64,000 nucleotides of DNA from Hyphomicrobium sp. CS1BSMeth3 (lineage in GTDB: Bacteria > Pseudomonadota > Alphaproteobacteria > Rhizobiales > Hyphomicrobiaceae). The translations under genes and the position numbers were made by a program. The stretch is from the NCBI RefSeq assembly GCF_900117415.1, contig NZ_FPEI01000005.1, positions 558,001-622,000 on the forward strand. Direction: 5' to 3'. The notes beneath the pieces are model-generated. The model searched no databases. It was given only the letters and a program-made list of their open reading frames with translations, and was not told where the DNA came from. This document shows positions 51,848-60,515 of the stretch, one piece after another. The first letter of the stretch is position 1, and each line of letters begins with the position of its first letter.

Positions 51848-53056
51848 ATGGCGAACTCGCTCCCTCTGGAGGGATTGCGCGTGCTCGACGTGAGCTCGTT
51901 CATCGCCGCACCCGCAGCGGCCGTCGTGCTCGGCGACTACGGTGCCGACGTCATCAAGGTCGAGCCACCCGGCGAAGGCGATCCGCATCGCGGCAACACC
52001 AATCTCACGAGCTTCCCCAAGTCCGAGGTGAACTACCCCTGGCACCTCGACGCCAGAAACAAGCGCTCGATCGCCCTCGACCTCAAGCACCCGGACGGGC
52101 GCGCCGCCCTCGACCGCCTGATCGACACGGCCGACATCCTGATCACCAACTACCCCTTTCCCGTGCGGGCACGCCTGCGTCTCAGCTACGAGGAAGTTGC
52201 CGCGCGCAATCCACGGCTGATCTACGCCTCCTTCTCCGGCTACGGCGAGGAGGGCGCGGATAAGGATCAGCCGGGCTACGACAGCAACGCCTACTTCGCG
52301 CGCTCCGGCCTCCTCGATGCCATCCACTTCGAGGGACAGCCGCCGGGCTTTGCCCTTCCTGCGCAGGGTGACCGCCCCTCGGCCATGGCGCTGCTCTCGG
52401 CCATTCTTCTGGCCCTCATCGACCGTGGGCGCACGGGCAACGGTACGTGGGTCGCGAGCAACCTGCTCGCCAACGGACTCTGGTCGAACGGCGTCTATGC
52501 CCAGGCCGCGCTGGTCGGATCGTATCTGCCGAACCGCCCGCCGCGCGAGCGGCCGCGCTCGGCCCTCGCCAATATCTACCTGACCGCGGACGATCGCTGG
52601 CTCCAGATCAACGTGACGAACGAGACCCGCGACTGGCCGGCGATCCTGGAGATGATAGAGCGGCCCGAACTCGTCGACGACCCTCGGTTCGCCGAGAGGA
52701 AGGCGCGCCACGCCAATGCTGCCGCGCTGACGGAGATCTTCGATAGCGCCATTCGGAAACGGCCCTTCGCGCACTGGAACCGGCTGCTCAAGGCGCGAGC
52801 CATCCCGCATTCGCGCATCAACCGCCTGCAGGACATTCCCGAGGACGCCCAGGCCGTCGCCGCGCGTGCGGTCGTGGCAAGCGACGCGCCCGACATGCCG
52901 CTGACGCTGGCAGCGCCCTTCCAGATCGGCCATGCTGCTCCCCGCCGGCCGGGCCCTGGCCCCGCGCTCGGTCAACACACAGATGTGATCCTGCGGGAGG
53001 CGGGCCTTAGCGAGAATGAGATCGCGGCATTGAGGGCGAGTGGGGCTGCCGCATGA
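51848..53056 (+). CDS. CaiB/BaiF (class III) CoA transferase
   Basis: 402 residues. Family III CoA transferases move CoA between carboxylic acids (for example formyl, oxalyl, carnitine or citramalyl derivatives). The start PLEGLRVLDVSSFIAAPAAAVVLGDYGADVIKVEPP is the standard family opening, the catalytic Asp145 is in PGYDSNAYFARSG, and the C-terminal part has LTLAAPFQIG. ATG 51848 has AAGAAGG upstream; the frame extends to 51791 without support. It is intact and of normal length. The donor and acceptor acids are unknown. Confidence 0.92.
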   Translation: MANSLPLEGLRVLDVSSFIAAPAAAVVLGDYGADVIKVEPPGEGDPHRGNTNLTSFPKSEVNYPWHLDARNKRSIALDLKHPDGRAALDRLIDTADILITNYPFPVRARLRLSYEEVAARNPRLIYASFSGYGEEGADKDQPGYDSNAYFARSGLLDAIHFEGQPPGFALPAQGDRPSAMALLSAILLALIDRGRTGNGTWVASNLLANGLWSNGVYAQAALVGSYLPNRPPRERPRSALANIYLTADDRWLQINVTNETRDWPAILEMIERPELVDDPRFAERKARHANAAALTEIFDSAIRKRPFAHWNRLLKARAIPHSRINRLQDIPEDAQAVAARAVVASDAPDMPLTLAAPFQIGHAAPRRPGPGPALGQHTDVILREAGLSENEIAALRASGAAA

Positions 53057-53081
53057 CGGCGTAACAGACTTGGAGGTCTCA

Positions 53082-53942
53082 ATGCGCGTGAGGAAGTTGC
53101 TCGTCGCTGCCGCCATGTTCCTCGTGCCGGCAGTCCTGCTGATCCTCGGCGCCCCTCCAACCAGAGCCCAGACCCCTTCGCAGGGGAAGATCGCCCCCGA
53201 CCTCTGTCTCGCGCTCGCCGAAGCACCGCCCCGCCGCGGCCCCGGCGGCATCACGATCCCCTCGCTCGTGCAGAAGGCTCAGCTCAAAATCGGCGAGACG
53301 CGGATCAGCTACGTCGGGCACTCGACGTTCCTGCTCGAGACGCAGCGCGGCGTTCGCATTGCGACGGACTACAACGACTACGTGCGCCCGTCCGTGATCC
53401 CCGAGATCGTCACCATGAACCGGGCCCACTCGACCCACTACACCAACCACCCCGATCCCTCGATCCGATATGTCCTGCGCGGCTGGAACCCCGAGGGTGG
53501 CCACGCCCAGCACGACATCACGCTGGAGGATGTGCGGGTCCGCAATGTCCCGACGAACATCCGCAGCTACTCGGGCGGCACGGACGTCTGGGGCAACTCG
53601 ATCTTCATCTTCGAGACAGGCAACCTCTGCATCGGGCATCTGGGCCACCTGCACCACACGCTGACCACCCAGCAGCTCGCCCAGATCGGCCAGCTCGACG
53701 TGGTTCTGGTGCCGGTCGACGGCAGCTTCACGCTCGACGTGCAGGGCATGATGGAGGTCCTGAAGGCGCTCAGGGCGCCGCTCATGATCCCCATGCACTA
53801 CTTCTCGTCCTACACCCTGGAGCGCTTCCTGCACGAGGCGCGCCCTCACTTCGAGGTCGAGATGAGCGAGGTGCCGACCGTCGTCGTCTCGCGGGCGACG
53901 CTGCCGAAGTCGCCGAAGATCCTCGTCCTGCCGGGGAGCTGA
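53082..53942 (+). CDS. Exported MBL-fold metallohydrolase
   Basis: 286 residues. A signal peptide (MRVRKLLVAAAMFLVPAVLLILGAPPTRA) leads to a beta-lactamase-fold domain of the UlaG/PlcA-like Zn-dependent type: ISYVGHSTFLLET, RIATDYNDY, the metal-ligand His cluster in HSTHYTNHPD, IGHLGHLHHTLT, and the C-terminal MIPMHYFSSYT. It is periplasmic or secreted. ATG 53082 has GGAGG six bases upstream. It starts 25 bp after the CoA transferase stop and may be co-transcribed. Its substrate is unknown. Confidence 0.87.
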   Translation: MRVRKLLVAAAMFLVPAVLLILGAPPTRAQTPSQGKIAPDLCLALAEAPPRRGPGGITIPSLVQKAQLKIGETRISYVGHSTFLLETQRGVRIATDYNDYVRPSVIPEIVTMNRAHSTHYTNHPDPSIRYVLRGWNPEGGHAQHDITLEDVRVRNVPTNIRSYSGGTDVWGNSIFIFETGNLCIGHLGHLHHTLTTQQLAQIGQLDVVLVPVDGSFTLDVQGMMEVLKALRAPLMIPMHYFSSYTLERFLHEARPHFEVEMSEVPTVVVSRATLPKSPKILVLPGS

Positions 53943-53948
53943 CCGCTC

Positions 53949-54761
53949 TCAGGTGAGCAGCAGCCGACGGATATCCGCGGCGGCATCCTCGCTCGGCGCG
54001 ATGACGAGACCGCCTGCATTGTCACCCGGACGATAGGGGCTGCCGTCGTGCTTCGAGAAAACGAAGCCGAGCTCGCTCGCGAGTGCGAGACCCGGCAGAT
54101 GATCCCAGGGCTCGGATTTGTTGTAGATCGCGAAGTGGGCGCTCCCCGATAGCAGCCGCGGATAGTCGAGGCCGGCGCAGGAGACATTCTGAAGAGCCGC
54201 GAAAGCTTCGCCGCGCGACTTGATCTCCGCGCGACGCGCGTCGCTCATGTGGCGGCGGCCGAGGAGACCGATCAGCTCCTTGCTGAGTGTGGGAACCTCA
54301 GGCCGAGGAAGTCGCTCGACCCCACCATGGCGGACGCGCCAGGCACCACTTCCGCGCTCACCCATGTGCAGCTCGCCACTTACGGGCGCAAGGATCCATC
54401 CTGCAACGAGCTCCTCGCCGCGCACGAGCGCGACCATCACCGCGAATGCGGTCTCACCCTTGGCGAAGGCGCTCGTGCCATCGATCGGATCGATCACCCA
54501 TACTGGATCGCCGCTCGCGAAGTGCTTCGTGACGGACGGATCGGCGTGAACGCCTTCCTCGCCGATGACGCGCGAGCCGGCGATGATCTCCGCAAGACGA
54601 CGCGCGAGCTGCACCTCGGCAGCGCGGTCCGCGACCGTGACGACGTCGCTCGGACCGGTCTTCTCGACGACATCTCCACCTGCAAGATTGCGCCAGCGCG
54701 GCATGATTTCTTCCGCCGCAACTTCGCGCATGATTCGCGCAACATGCTCGATTTCGACCAC
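53949..54761 (-). CDS. Inositol monophosphatase family phosphatase
   Basis: 270 residues, Mg-dependent phosphatase fold. Metal-ligand motifs are GEEGVH (Glu), WVIDPIDGTSAFAKG (DPIDGT), and WDHLPGLALASELGF (WDxxPG). Related enzymes hydrolyse inositol phosphates, histidinol phosphate (HisN) or PAP (CysQ). It starts at GTG 54761. It converges on the MBL-fold gene with six bases between stops. The Lys/Ala-rich H1-like gene is divergent from it across a 300-bp AT-rich region. Confidence 0.88.
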   Translation of the reverse strand: MVEIEHVARIMREVAAEEIMPRWRNLAGGDVVEKTGPSDVVTVADRAAEVQLARRLAEIIAGSRVIGEEGVHADPSVTKHFASGDPVWVIDPIDGTSAFAKGETAFAVMVALVRGEELVAGWILAPVSGELHMGERGSGAWRVRHGGVERLPRPEVPTLSKELIGLLGRRHMSDARRAEIKSRGEAFAALQNVSCAGLDYPRLLSGSAHFAIYNKSEPWDHLPGLALASELGFVFSKHDGSPYRPGDNAGGLVIAPSEDAAADIRRLLLT

Positions 54762-54954
54762 TTCTTAGCCCTCGACAGCGCTTTCGCGCGCTTCTTCTCG
54801 CTCATCCTTGCGCGAAATTTTCGAGGCCGTCCAGATGCATCCGCGATCGTGTGAATATGGCCGGTTTTATTGCATTACTTTCATTTTTGCGTTAGAGAAA
54901 GCAGATTGAAAATTTATTCGGATTATCTCGGCCGAGTATCGAGATTTGATTTCA

Positions 54955-54970
54955 TTAACTTCCCATTAAC
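54955..54970 (+). promoter_or_regulatory. CtrA box TTAA-N7-TTAAC upstream of the H1-like gene, with nearby GANTC sites
   Basis: TTAACTTCCCATTAAC matches the full CtrA consensus (TTAA, seven bases, TTAAC). GAATC (54975-54979) and GATTC (55007-55011) are CcrM (GANTC) methylation sites just downstream. TTGACA at 55015-55020 could be a -35 box, though no clear -10 follows. The site is 92 bp from the ATG at 55062. The whole 54762-55061 region is markedly AT-rich for this window. Confidence 0.6.
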
Positions 54971-55061
54971 CACCGAATCTCCAAATTCATCCTTGCAAGT
55001 GGACACGATTCGTCTTGACAGGCGAGTGACTTGCTACCGGGAAGAGATAGGAGATATCAAC

Positions 55062-55274
55062 ATGGCTAAGGTTGCAAAGAAGACCACGAAGAAGGCGGCT
55101 CCGAAGAAGGTTGCCGTGAAGAAGACTGCGAAGAAGGCCCCCGCGAAGCGCGCTGTGAAGAAGACCGCTGTGAAGGCTGGCCCGGCCCGCCGCAAGACCG
55201 CTGCGGCGAAGACCCGCCGCGCCCCCGCCAAGAAGACGGCTGCCCGTAAGCCGGCTGCCCGCAAGCGCGCCTAG
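55062..55274 (+). CDS. Histone H1-like Lys/Ala-rich nucleoid protein
   Basis: 70 residues, built almost wholly from Lys, Ala, Pro, Arg, Thr and Val: MAKVAKKTTKKAAPKKVAVK then repeated KKTAKKAPAKR-type and RRKTAAAKTRRAPAKK units. This resembles eukaryotic H1 C-terminal tails and bacterial Hc1/AlgP-like proteins, which bind and compact DNA. It is unfolded in isolation and highly basic. AGGAGA lies eight bases before the ATG; the frame extends to 54870 with no ribosome site. A CtrA box upstream suggests cell-cycle control. Confidence 0.85.
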   Translation: MAKVAKKTTKKAAPKKVAVKKTAKKAPAKRAVKKTAVKAGPARRKTAAAKTRRAPAKKTAARKPAARKRA

Positions 55275-55316
55275 AGCGATTTCCCGTAGTCGCTCGCCGC
55301 GTTTCTTATGTCCCAG

Positions 55317-55359
55317 TCGACCGGTGCCGTCTCGATCGCGGCGCCGGTCGATTTACTTT
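55317..55359 (+). terminator. Rho-independent terminator after the H1-like gene
   Basis: A 13-base stem including one G-U pair (TCGACCGGTGCCG / CGGCGCCGGTCGA) with a nine-base loop is followed by TTTACTTT, starting 43 bases after the stop codon. Confidence 0.8.
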
Positions 55360-55542
55360 CGGGGCCATTTCCAGGCTCCGATACGCCGAATAAGCATGTA
55401 TGTCCCCCCGTGAGTGCGGCGCGACTCGATGCCTGCGGGGTTCCATTGCCTCCCCACCTCGGACAAACTGCCGGAAGCTCGGCAATTGCCAGGCCGCTGA
55501 TGCGGGATCAACCTGCAGGCGATAAGGCGGGGAGGCGCACCC

Positions 55543-56616
55543 ATGAATTTCGGCATCTTCAATCTCATGGGCTATCGCACGCCGGGAACGGCCGCGGCCG
55601 CACTTTATGATGGCGCAATTGCCCAGGTGAAAGCGGCCGAAGCCGCAGGTTTTGATATCGCCTGGTTCGCCGAGCACCATTTCTCGAATTATTGCACATG
55701 CCCCTCGCCGCTCATGATGGTGGCCCGGCTCGCCGGCGAAACCTCCCGAATCAGGCTTGCGACAGGGGTGGTCGTCGTCCCGCTCTATGATCCTGTCCGG
55801 CTGGTTTCCGAGATCGGGATGGTCGACCAGCTCACCCATGGCCGTCTCGTCCTCGGCATCGGCAGCGGCTACCAGCCCTATGAGTTCGAGCGCTTCGGTG
55901 AGGACCTCACCGATTCGGCCCCGAAGCTCGTCGAATTCGTCGACATCCTCGAGAAGGCGTTCTCGGGCGAGACATTCACTCACAAGGGCCGCTACTGGGA
56001 GCTCCCGGAGACCCACATCGCCCCGCGCCCGGTCGGCAAGCTCCCCGACATCTGGATTGCGGGTGACAACCGCACGCTTCAGGGCCTCGCCGCGCGCAAG
56101 GGCTGGCCGATCATGCTCACGCCGCGCCATGCCTCGGTTGCGCAGCTCACAGAGGTGAAAGTCCGCATCGGCGAGATCTATGCCGAGCAGGGCCTCGACC
56201 CGAAGCGCCCGGCCATCGCGCCCTTGCGCCACGTCTGCATAACGGACAGCAAGGCCGAGGCCGCTGAGTTCGTCGACAACGTCCGCCATCAGATCCGCCT
56301 CTCGCAGAGCCTGCGCCGCCGCGAGGAGCTGATCGACGGCGCCATGCTCATCGAGAAGCCCTACCAGGGCGAGCCGCCGCTCGACGTGCTCGCGAACTCG
56401 CTGCTGGTCGGCGATGCCGCCTCGGTCGCCGAGCGCATGGCAGCGCTGATCCGCGCGGCCGAGCCCGTGCACATGCTCCTCCAGTTCCAGGCCGGCGCCT
56501 CGCCGTTCTCCATGGCGCTGAAGTCCATCGAGCGCTTCGCCGGAGAGGTCGTGCCCATGCTGGAGCGCGCGCTCGGACCGCTGGACGAGATCGGCGCCGC
56601 ACGCCGCCGCCACTGA
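55543..56616 (+). CDS. LLM-class flavin-dependent oxidoreductase (bacterial luciferase-like monooxygenase)
   Basis: 357 residues, TIM-barrel flavin monooxygenase fold. Seen are AEAAGFDIAWFAEHHFSNYCTCPSP, RLATGVVVVPLYDPVRLVSEIGMVDQLTHGRLVLGIGSGY and RPVGKLPDIWIAGDNRT, family-typical flavin and substrate regions. It uses FMNH2 (supplied by a reductase) and oxygen on an unknown substrate. GGGAGG precedes the ATG. The amidase starts 21 bp after its stop, so the two form an operon. Confidence 0.9.
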   Translation: MNFGIFNLMGYRTPGTAAAALYDGAIAQVKAAEAAGFDIAWFAEHHFSNYCTCPSPLMMVARLAGETSRIRLATGVVVVPLYDPVRLVSEIGMVDQLTHGRLVLGIGSGYQPYEFERFGEDLTDSAPKLVEFVDILEKAFSGETFTHKGRYWELPETHIAPRPVGKLPDIWIAGDNRTLQGLAARKGWPIMLTPRHASVAQLTEVKVRIGEIYAEQGLDPKRPAIAPLRHVCITDSKAEAAEFVDNVRHQIRLSQSLRRREELIDGAMLIEKPYQGEPPLDVLANSLLVGDAASVAERMAALIRAAEPVHMLLQFQAGASPFSMALKSIERFAGEVVPMLERALGPLDEIGAARRRH

Positions 56617-56637
56617 CTTGCAGGGGAAGGAAACCCA

Positions 56638-58083
56638 ATGACCGATGAGCTCATTCGCATGACCGCACGCGAGGCCGTGCGCCGCCTCGGCAAGAAGGAG
56701 ATCACCCCGCTCGATCTCATCGATGCCGCCGAGAAGCGCATCGCGGCCTGCGAGGGCGCACTCAATGCCCTGCCGACCCTCTGTCTCGACCGCGCGCGCG
56801 ATCATGCCCGCGCCCTCATGCGCGGCGAGCGGCGCGAGGCCGAAGGCGAAGCGGGCTGGCTTGCCGGCCTGCCGGTCACCATCAAGGACCTGACGGACGT
56901 CGCGGGCGTGCGCACGACCTACGGCTCGCCGATCTTCAAGGACCATGTGCCGACGGCCTCGCACCCGCTCGTCGAGCGAATCGAGCGCAAGGGCGGCATC
57001 GTCATTGCCAAGTCGAACACGCCGGAGTTCGGCTCGGGCGGCTCGACCTTCAACGAGGTCTTCGGGCGCACGACCAATCCGTGGAACACCTCGCTCACCT
57101 GCGGCGGCTCGACGGGCGGCGGCGCCGCCTCGCTGGCGGCTGGCGAAGCCTGGCTCGCGCACGGCAGCGACCACGCAGGGAGCCTCAGGCGACCGGCGAC
57201 CTACTGCAGCGTCGTCGGCTTGAGACCTTCCCCCGGACGCGTGACGCGCGGCACGTCCAACAATCTCTACGCGCCGCTCTCCGTGCAGGGCCCCATGGCG
57301 CGCAATGTGCCCGACGTCGCCCTCTTCCTCGACAGCATGGCCGGCTTCTGCCCGCGCGACCCGCTGACCTTCGATGCGCCCGCGCAGTCCTTCAGCGAGG
57401 CCGTAGCCGCGCGCAGGCTGCCGCGGCGCGTTGCATGGTCGGCCGACTTCGGCGGCGTGGCGCCCATGGACAGCGAGACGCGGGAGATCTGCGCCAAGGC
57501 CGCTCAGCGCTTCAAGGAGCTCGGCGCCACGGTCGAGGAGGCGGCACCCGATGTCGGCCAAATCGCCGATGCCTTCATGGTCTTGCGCGCGCAGTCGTAC
57601 GTCGTGGACCGCGAGCTGCAGATCGCCCAGTACCCCGACAAGTTCAAGCAGGACATCATCTGGAACACCAAGCTCGGCCTCGAGGCGACGCCCTCGCGGA
57701 TCGGCTGGGCAGAGCGTGAGCGCGCGGCCTTCTACCGGCGCGTGGCCGCCTTCTTCGAGACCTACGATCTGCTGATCACGCCGGGTGCCTCGACACCGGC
57801 CTTCGATGTCACGCGGCGCATGCCGGAGAAGATCGATGGCAAAGTCGTCGAGCACTATCTCGGCGGCTCGCTGATCACAGCGATCCCGACGCTCATGGGC
57901 GTGCCGTCGCTGGCCGTGCCCTGCGGCTTCGATCAGTACGGCCGGCCGGTCGGGTTGCAGATCGTCGCGCCGCCGCGCGGGGAGGCCGCCTTGCTCGCAG
58001 CCGGCACGGCCTTCGAGGAACTGACGGGCCTCGACAAGCAAGTGCCGATCGCCCCGCGCTCCGGCAAGGTGCCGCCCGCGTAA
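56638..58083 (+). CDS. Amidase (amidase-signature family)
   Basis: 481 residues. The Ser-cisSer-Lys triad is visible: Lys83 in PVTIKDLTD, Ser158 in GGSTGGGAAS, and nucleophile Ser182 in SDHAGSLRRPA (the usual GGS reads AGS). It hydrolyses a small amide to acid and ammonia. It is paired with the luciferase-like monooxygenase upstream (21 bp), which suggests joint breakdown of a heteroatom-containing amide. AAGGAAA precedes the ATG. It converges on the pbpC gene with nine bases between stops. Confidence 0.92.
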   Translation: MTDELIRMTAREAVRRLGKKEITPLDLIDAAEKRIAACEGALNALPTLCLDRARDHARALMRGERREAEGEAGWLAGLPVTIKDLTDVAGVRTTYGSPIFKDHVPTASHPLVERIERKGGIVIAKSNTPEFGSGGSTFNEVFGRTTNPWNTSLTCGGSTGGGAASLAAGEAWLAHGSDHAGSLRRPATYCSVVGLRPSPGRVTRGTSNNLYAPLSVQGPMARNVPDVALFLDSMAGFCPRDPLTFDAPAQSFSEAVAARRLPRRVAWSADFGGVAPMDSETREICAKAAQRFKELGATVEEAAPDVGQIADAFMVLRAQSYVVDRELQIAQYPDKFKQDIIWNTKLGLEATPSRIGWAERERAAFYRRVAAFFETYDLLITPGASTPAFDVTRRMPEKIDGKVVEHYLGGSLITAIPTLMGVPSLAVPCGFDQYGRPVGLQIVAPPRGEAALLAAGTAFEELTGLDKQVPIAPRSGKVPPA

Positions 58084-58092
58084 GACACGCGG

Positions 58093-60387
58093 CTACTTCA
58101 GCCGGATATCCACGCGGTCGCTCTTGCCCTTGGCATCGATCACGGTGATGCGCATGAAGCCGCGACCATCCGGGCGCCATTCGACCTCACGTCGCTGCGG
58201 ATCGGACGAGATCGGCGCGCCATCGGCGAGCCACGTCAACGGCAGCGCGCCGCCCTCGGCCTTGAGCATCACCGCGGCGTCATCGCCGTCGTCATGCTCC
58301 AGCTCCGCGCGATCGGGCGGAAAGGCAATGCGCACGAGCGGCTCGACGAACGTCGCGACTTCCTGGGGCTGCGCCTCATTGCCAAAGCGCCGGAGCGGCG
58401 GCGGCAACGTACCGCTCGTCGCGCGGATCGCGCCCGGCGGCGCCGCGGGCAAGGGCGTCGTCTTCTCGGCGATGCGCGCGAAGGCATCGAACAGCAGCGG
58501 CGCCGCTGCCGTGTGCCCACTCAGGCCCGGTGTCGCCGTGCCGTCGGCGCGGCCGATCCACACGGCAATGACGTGCTTGCCGTCATAGCCGACGGCCCAG
58601 GCATCACGATAGCCGTACGACGTCCCGGTCTTGTAGGCGATCCGGCCCCCGCGCGCATTGGCCGGCGGCGGCGCATCCTTGAGGATGTCGGTCACGTACC
58701 AAGCCGCAACCGGCGACAGGAGCCGCGGGGGCGCCTTCGCAAGCGTACGCCGCTCGCCGCGCACATAGTTGAGCTCCATCGCACGCCCGCCGCTGGCGAG
58801 ACCTGCATAGAGCGTGGCGAGGTCCTGCAGCCTGAGCCCGATGCCGCCAAGCGCTATGGCGAGCGTCGGCTGCGCCCCCGCAGGAAGCTCCGTCTTGAGG
58901 CCCGCGCGACGCAGGCGCCCATTGAGACGCGCCGGACCGATCTCGGACAGCACCTGCACGGCCGGAATGTTCAGCGAGAGGCCGAGCGCCTCGCGGATCG
59001 AGACTGTCCCGCGGAAGCCCTGGTCGAAGTTCTTCGGATTGTACGTACCGAAGCGCGTTGGCCGATCCTCGATCAGCGTCTCGGGATGCGCGCGGCCACC
59101 TTCGAAGGCAAGGCCATAGATGATCGGCTTCAACGTCGAGCCGGGTGAGCGCACGGCCTGCACCATGTCATTCGCACCGAGCCGGCCCGCGTCGAAGTAA
59201 TCCGCCGAACCCACATAGGCGAGGATGTCGCCGGTCGTGTGGTCAAGGGCGAGCACCGCGCTCGAAAGCCGCGAGCCCAGGGCCTCGGTGTGCTCGCGCG
59301 CGAGCTGTTCCAGCGCTGTCTGCGCGTCGCGGTCGAGCGTCAGACGATGCACACGCTTGTCCGGCAGGCGGGCAACCTCGCTCTCTGCGAGATGGGGCGC
59401 GAGCATACCGAAGGCACGCCGCGCCGTCGGCACGGCCTCGACAAGCGCGGCGCGCGCCTCGTCCTCCTTGATCACGCCGGCCTCCATCGCACGCGCGAGC
59501 ACGCGATCGCGGGCCCGTCGTGCGTTCTCGGGATTGCGATCGGGCCGGCGCATGGCAGGGCTCTGCGGGAGCGCGACCAGCAGCGCAGCCTCACCGGGTG
59601 AGAGCCGCCGCGGCTCTTTGCCGAAGTAGGCGAGCGAGGCCGCACGAACGCCCTCGATGTTGCCACCGAAGGGCGCGAGCAGCAGATAGAGATCGAGGAT
59701 CTCGTCCTTTGTCAGCTTCAGCTCGAGCTGGCGCGCGCGCACCATCTGCTCGAGCTTGCCAGCGAGCGTGCGCGGATGCTCGCCACTCAGCAGGCGCGCC
59801 GTCTGCATGGTGAGCGTGGATGATCCCGAGACGATCCGCCCGTGGCTCAGGAACTGCCAGCCAGCCCGAAGCGTCGCCAGGGCGTCGACGCCGCCGTGAG
59901 ACCGGAAGCGCCGATCCTCGAAAGCGAGGAGCATATCGAGATAGCGCCTGTCGACATCGCCGACCGCAACAGGCAGTCGCCAGATGCCGTCCGGCGTCGT
60001 GAAAGCACGCAGCAGACGATCGCGGCGATCGAGAACAATGGTGGAGGTGTGCCCCGCGCGCTCGAGGCTCGGTGGTACTGTCCAGCGCGCCGCCAGCTCA
60101 AGTGCGAGAAGTGGAGTGAAGATCAGCAGGGCGGCTGTCAGCGCACCGAACGCACTACGACGAACAATGGCGCCGCGGGATTGCGTCTTCGACGTCTCAC
60201 CGCGGCGCCAGGGCGCCTGACCCGTGGTTGGCGCCTCCCCCGTGTCTCGCCGTCCCGTTAATACCTGTGACGAGCGGCGCCATGGTGGCCGCCGGAAGAG
60301 GGCAAAAGCGTGGCACGCCGGGCGATATGCCCAACGGAACCGCGACGATCCGTGCACGCGATCCGCGCCGGTCCGTTCGCCGTCCAT
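58093..60387 (-). CDS. pbpC: Penicillin-binding protein 1C
   Basis: About 764 residues, bifunctional. A long basic N-terminal segment and one transmembrane helix (about 77-98) lead to the GT51 glycosyltransferase domain (Glu157 in LAFEDRRFRSHGGVD, GSSTLTMQTAR, KLTKDEILDLYL). The transpeptidase follows: SxxK Ser417 in RSPGSTLKP, SLN at 471, KTGT at 586. A C-terminal BiPBP_C domain ends the protein. ATG 60387 is chosen because GGAGA lies nine bases upstream; GTG 60429 is also in frame, so the exact start is uncertain. It usually accompanies an alpha-2-macroglobulin-like yfhM gene, which is absent. Confidence 0.92.
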   Translation of the reverse strand: MDGERTGADRVHGSSRFRWAYRPACHAFALFRRPPWRRSSQVLTGRRDTGEAPTTGQAPWRRGETSKTQSRGAIVRRSAFGALTAALLIFTPLLALELAARWTVPPSLERAGHTSTIVLDRRDRLLRAFTTPDGIWRLPVAVGDVDRRYLDMLLAFEDRRFRSHGGVDALATLRAGWQFLSHGRIVSGSSTLTMQTARLLSGEHPRTLAGKLEQMVRARQLELKLTKDEILDLYLLLAPFGGNIEGVRAASLAYFGKEPRRLSPGEAALLVALPQSPAMRRPDRNPENARRARDRVLARAMEAGVIKEDEARAALVEAVPTARRAFGMLAPHLAESEVARLPDKRVHRLTLDRDAQTALEQLAREHTEALGSRLSSAVLALDHTTGDILAYVGSADYFDAGRLGANDMVQAVRSPGSTLKPIIYGLAFEGGRAHPETLIEDRPTRFGTYNPKNFDQGFRGTVSIREALGLSLNIPAVQVLSEIGPARLNGRLRRAGLKTELPAGAQPTLAIALGGIGLRLQDLATLYAGLASGGRAMELNYVRGERRTLAKAPPRLLSPVAAWYVTDILKDAPPPANARGGRIAYKTGTSYGYRDAWAVGYDGKHVIAVWIGRADGTATPGLSGHTAAAPLLFDAFARIAEKTTPLPAAPPGAIRATSGTLPPPLRRFGNEAQPQEVATFVEPLVRIAFPPDRAELEHDDGDDAAVMLKAEGGALPLTWLADGAPISSDPQRREVEWRPDGRGFMRITVIDAKGKSDRVDIRLK

Positions 60388-60515
60388 GCGAGAAGTCTCC
60401 AATTTCCTTGCTTCTCGCATACATGGCACGAATTACGGCGGAAATCCTCGACGGCACGTGAGCTCCGGGCCCGATCATCAGCTCGCCCTTGCCTTTTCTT
60501 GCACTCCAACGCCGT

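Noticed and set aside
55306-58041. An open frame of 911 codons on the - strand opposite the monooxygenase and amidase
   Set aside because: Both sense genes have catalytic motifs and ribosome sites; the antisense frame has none.
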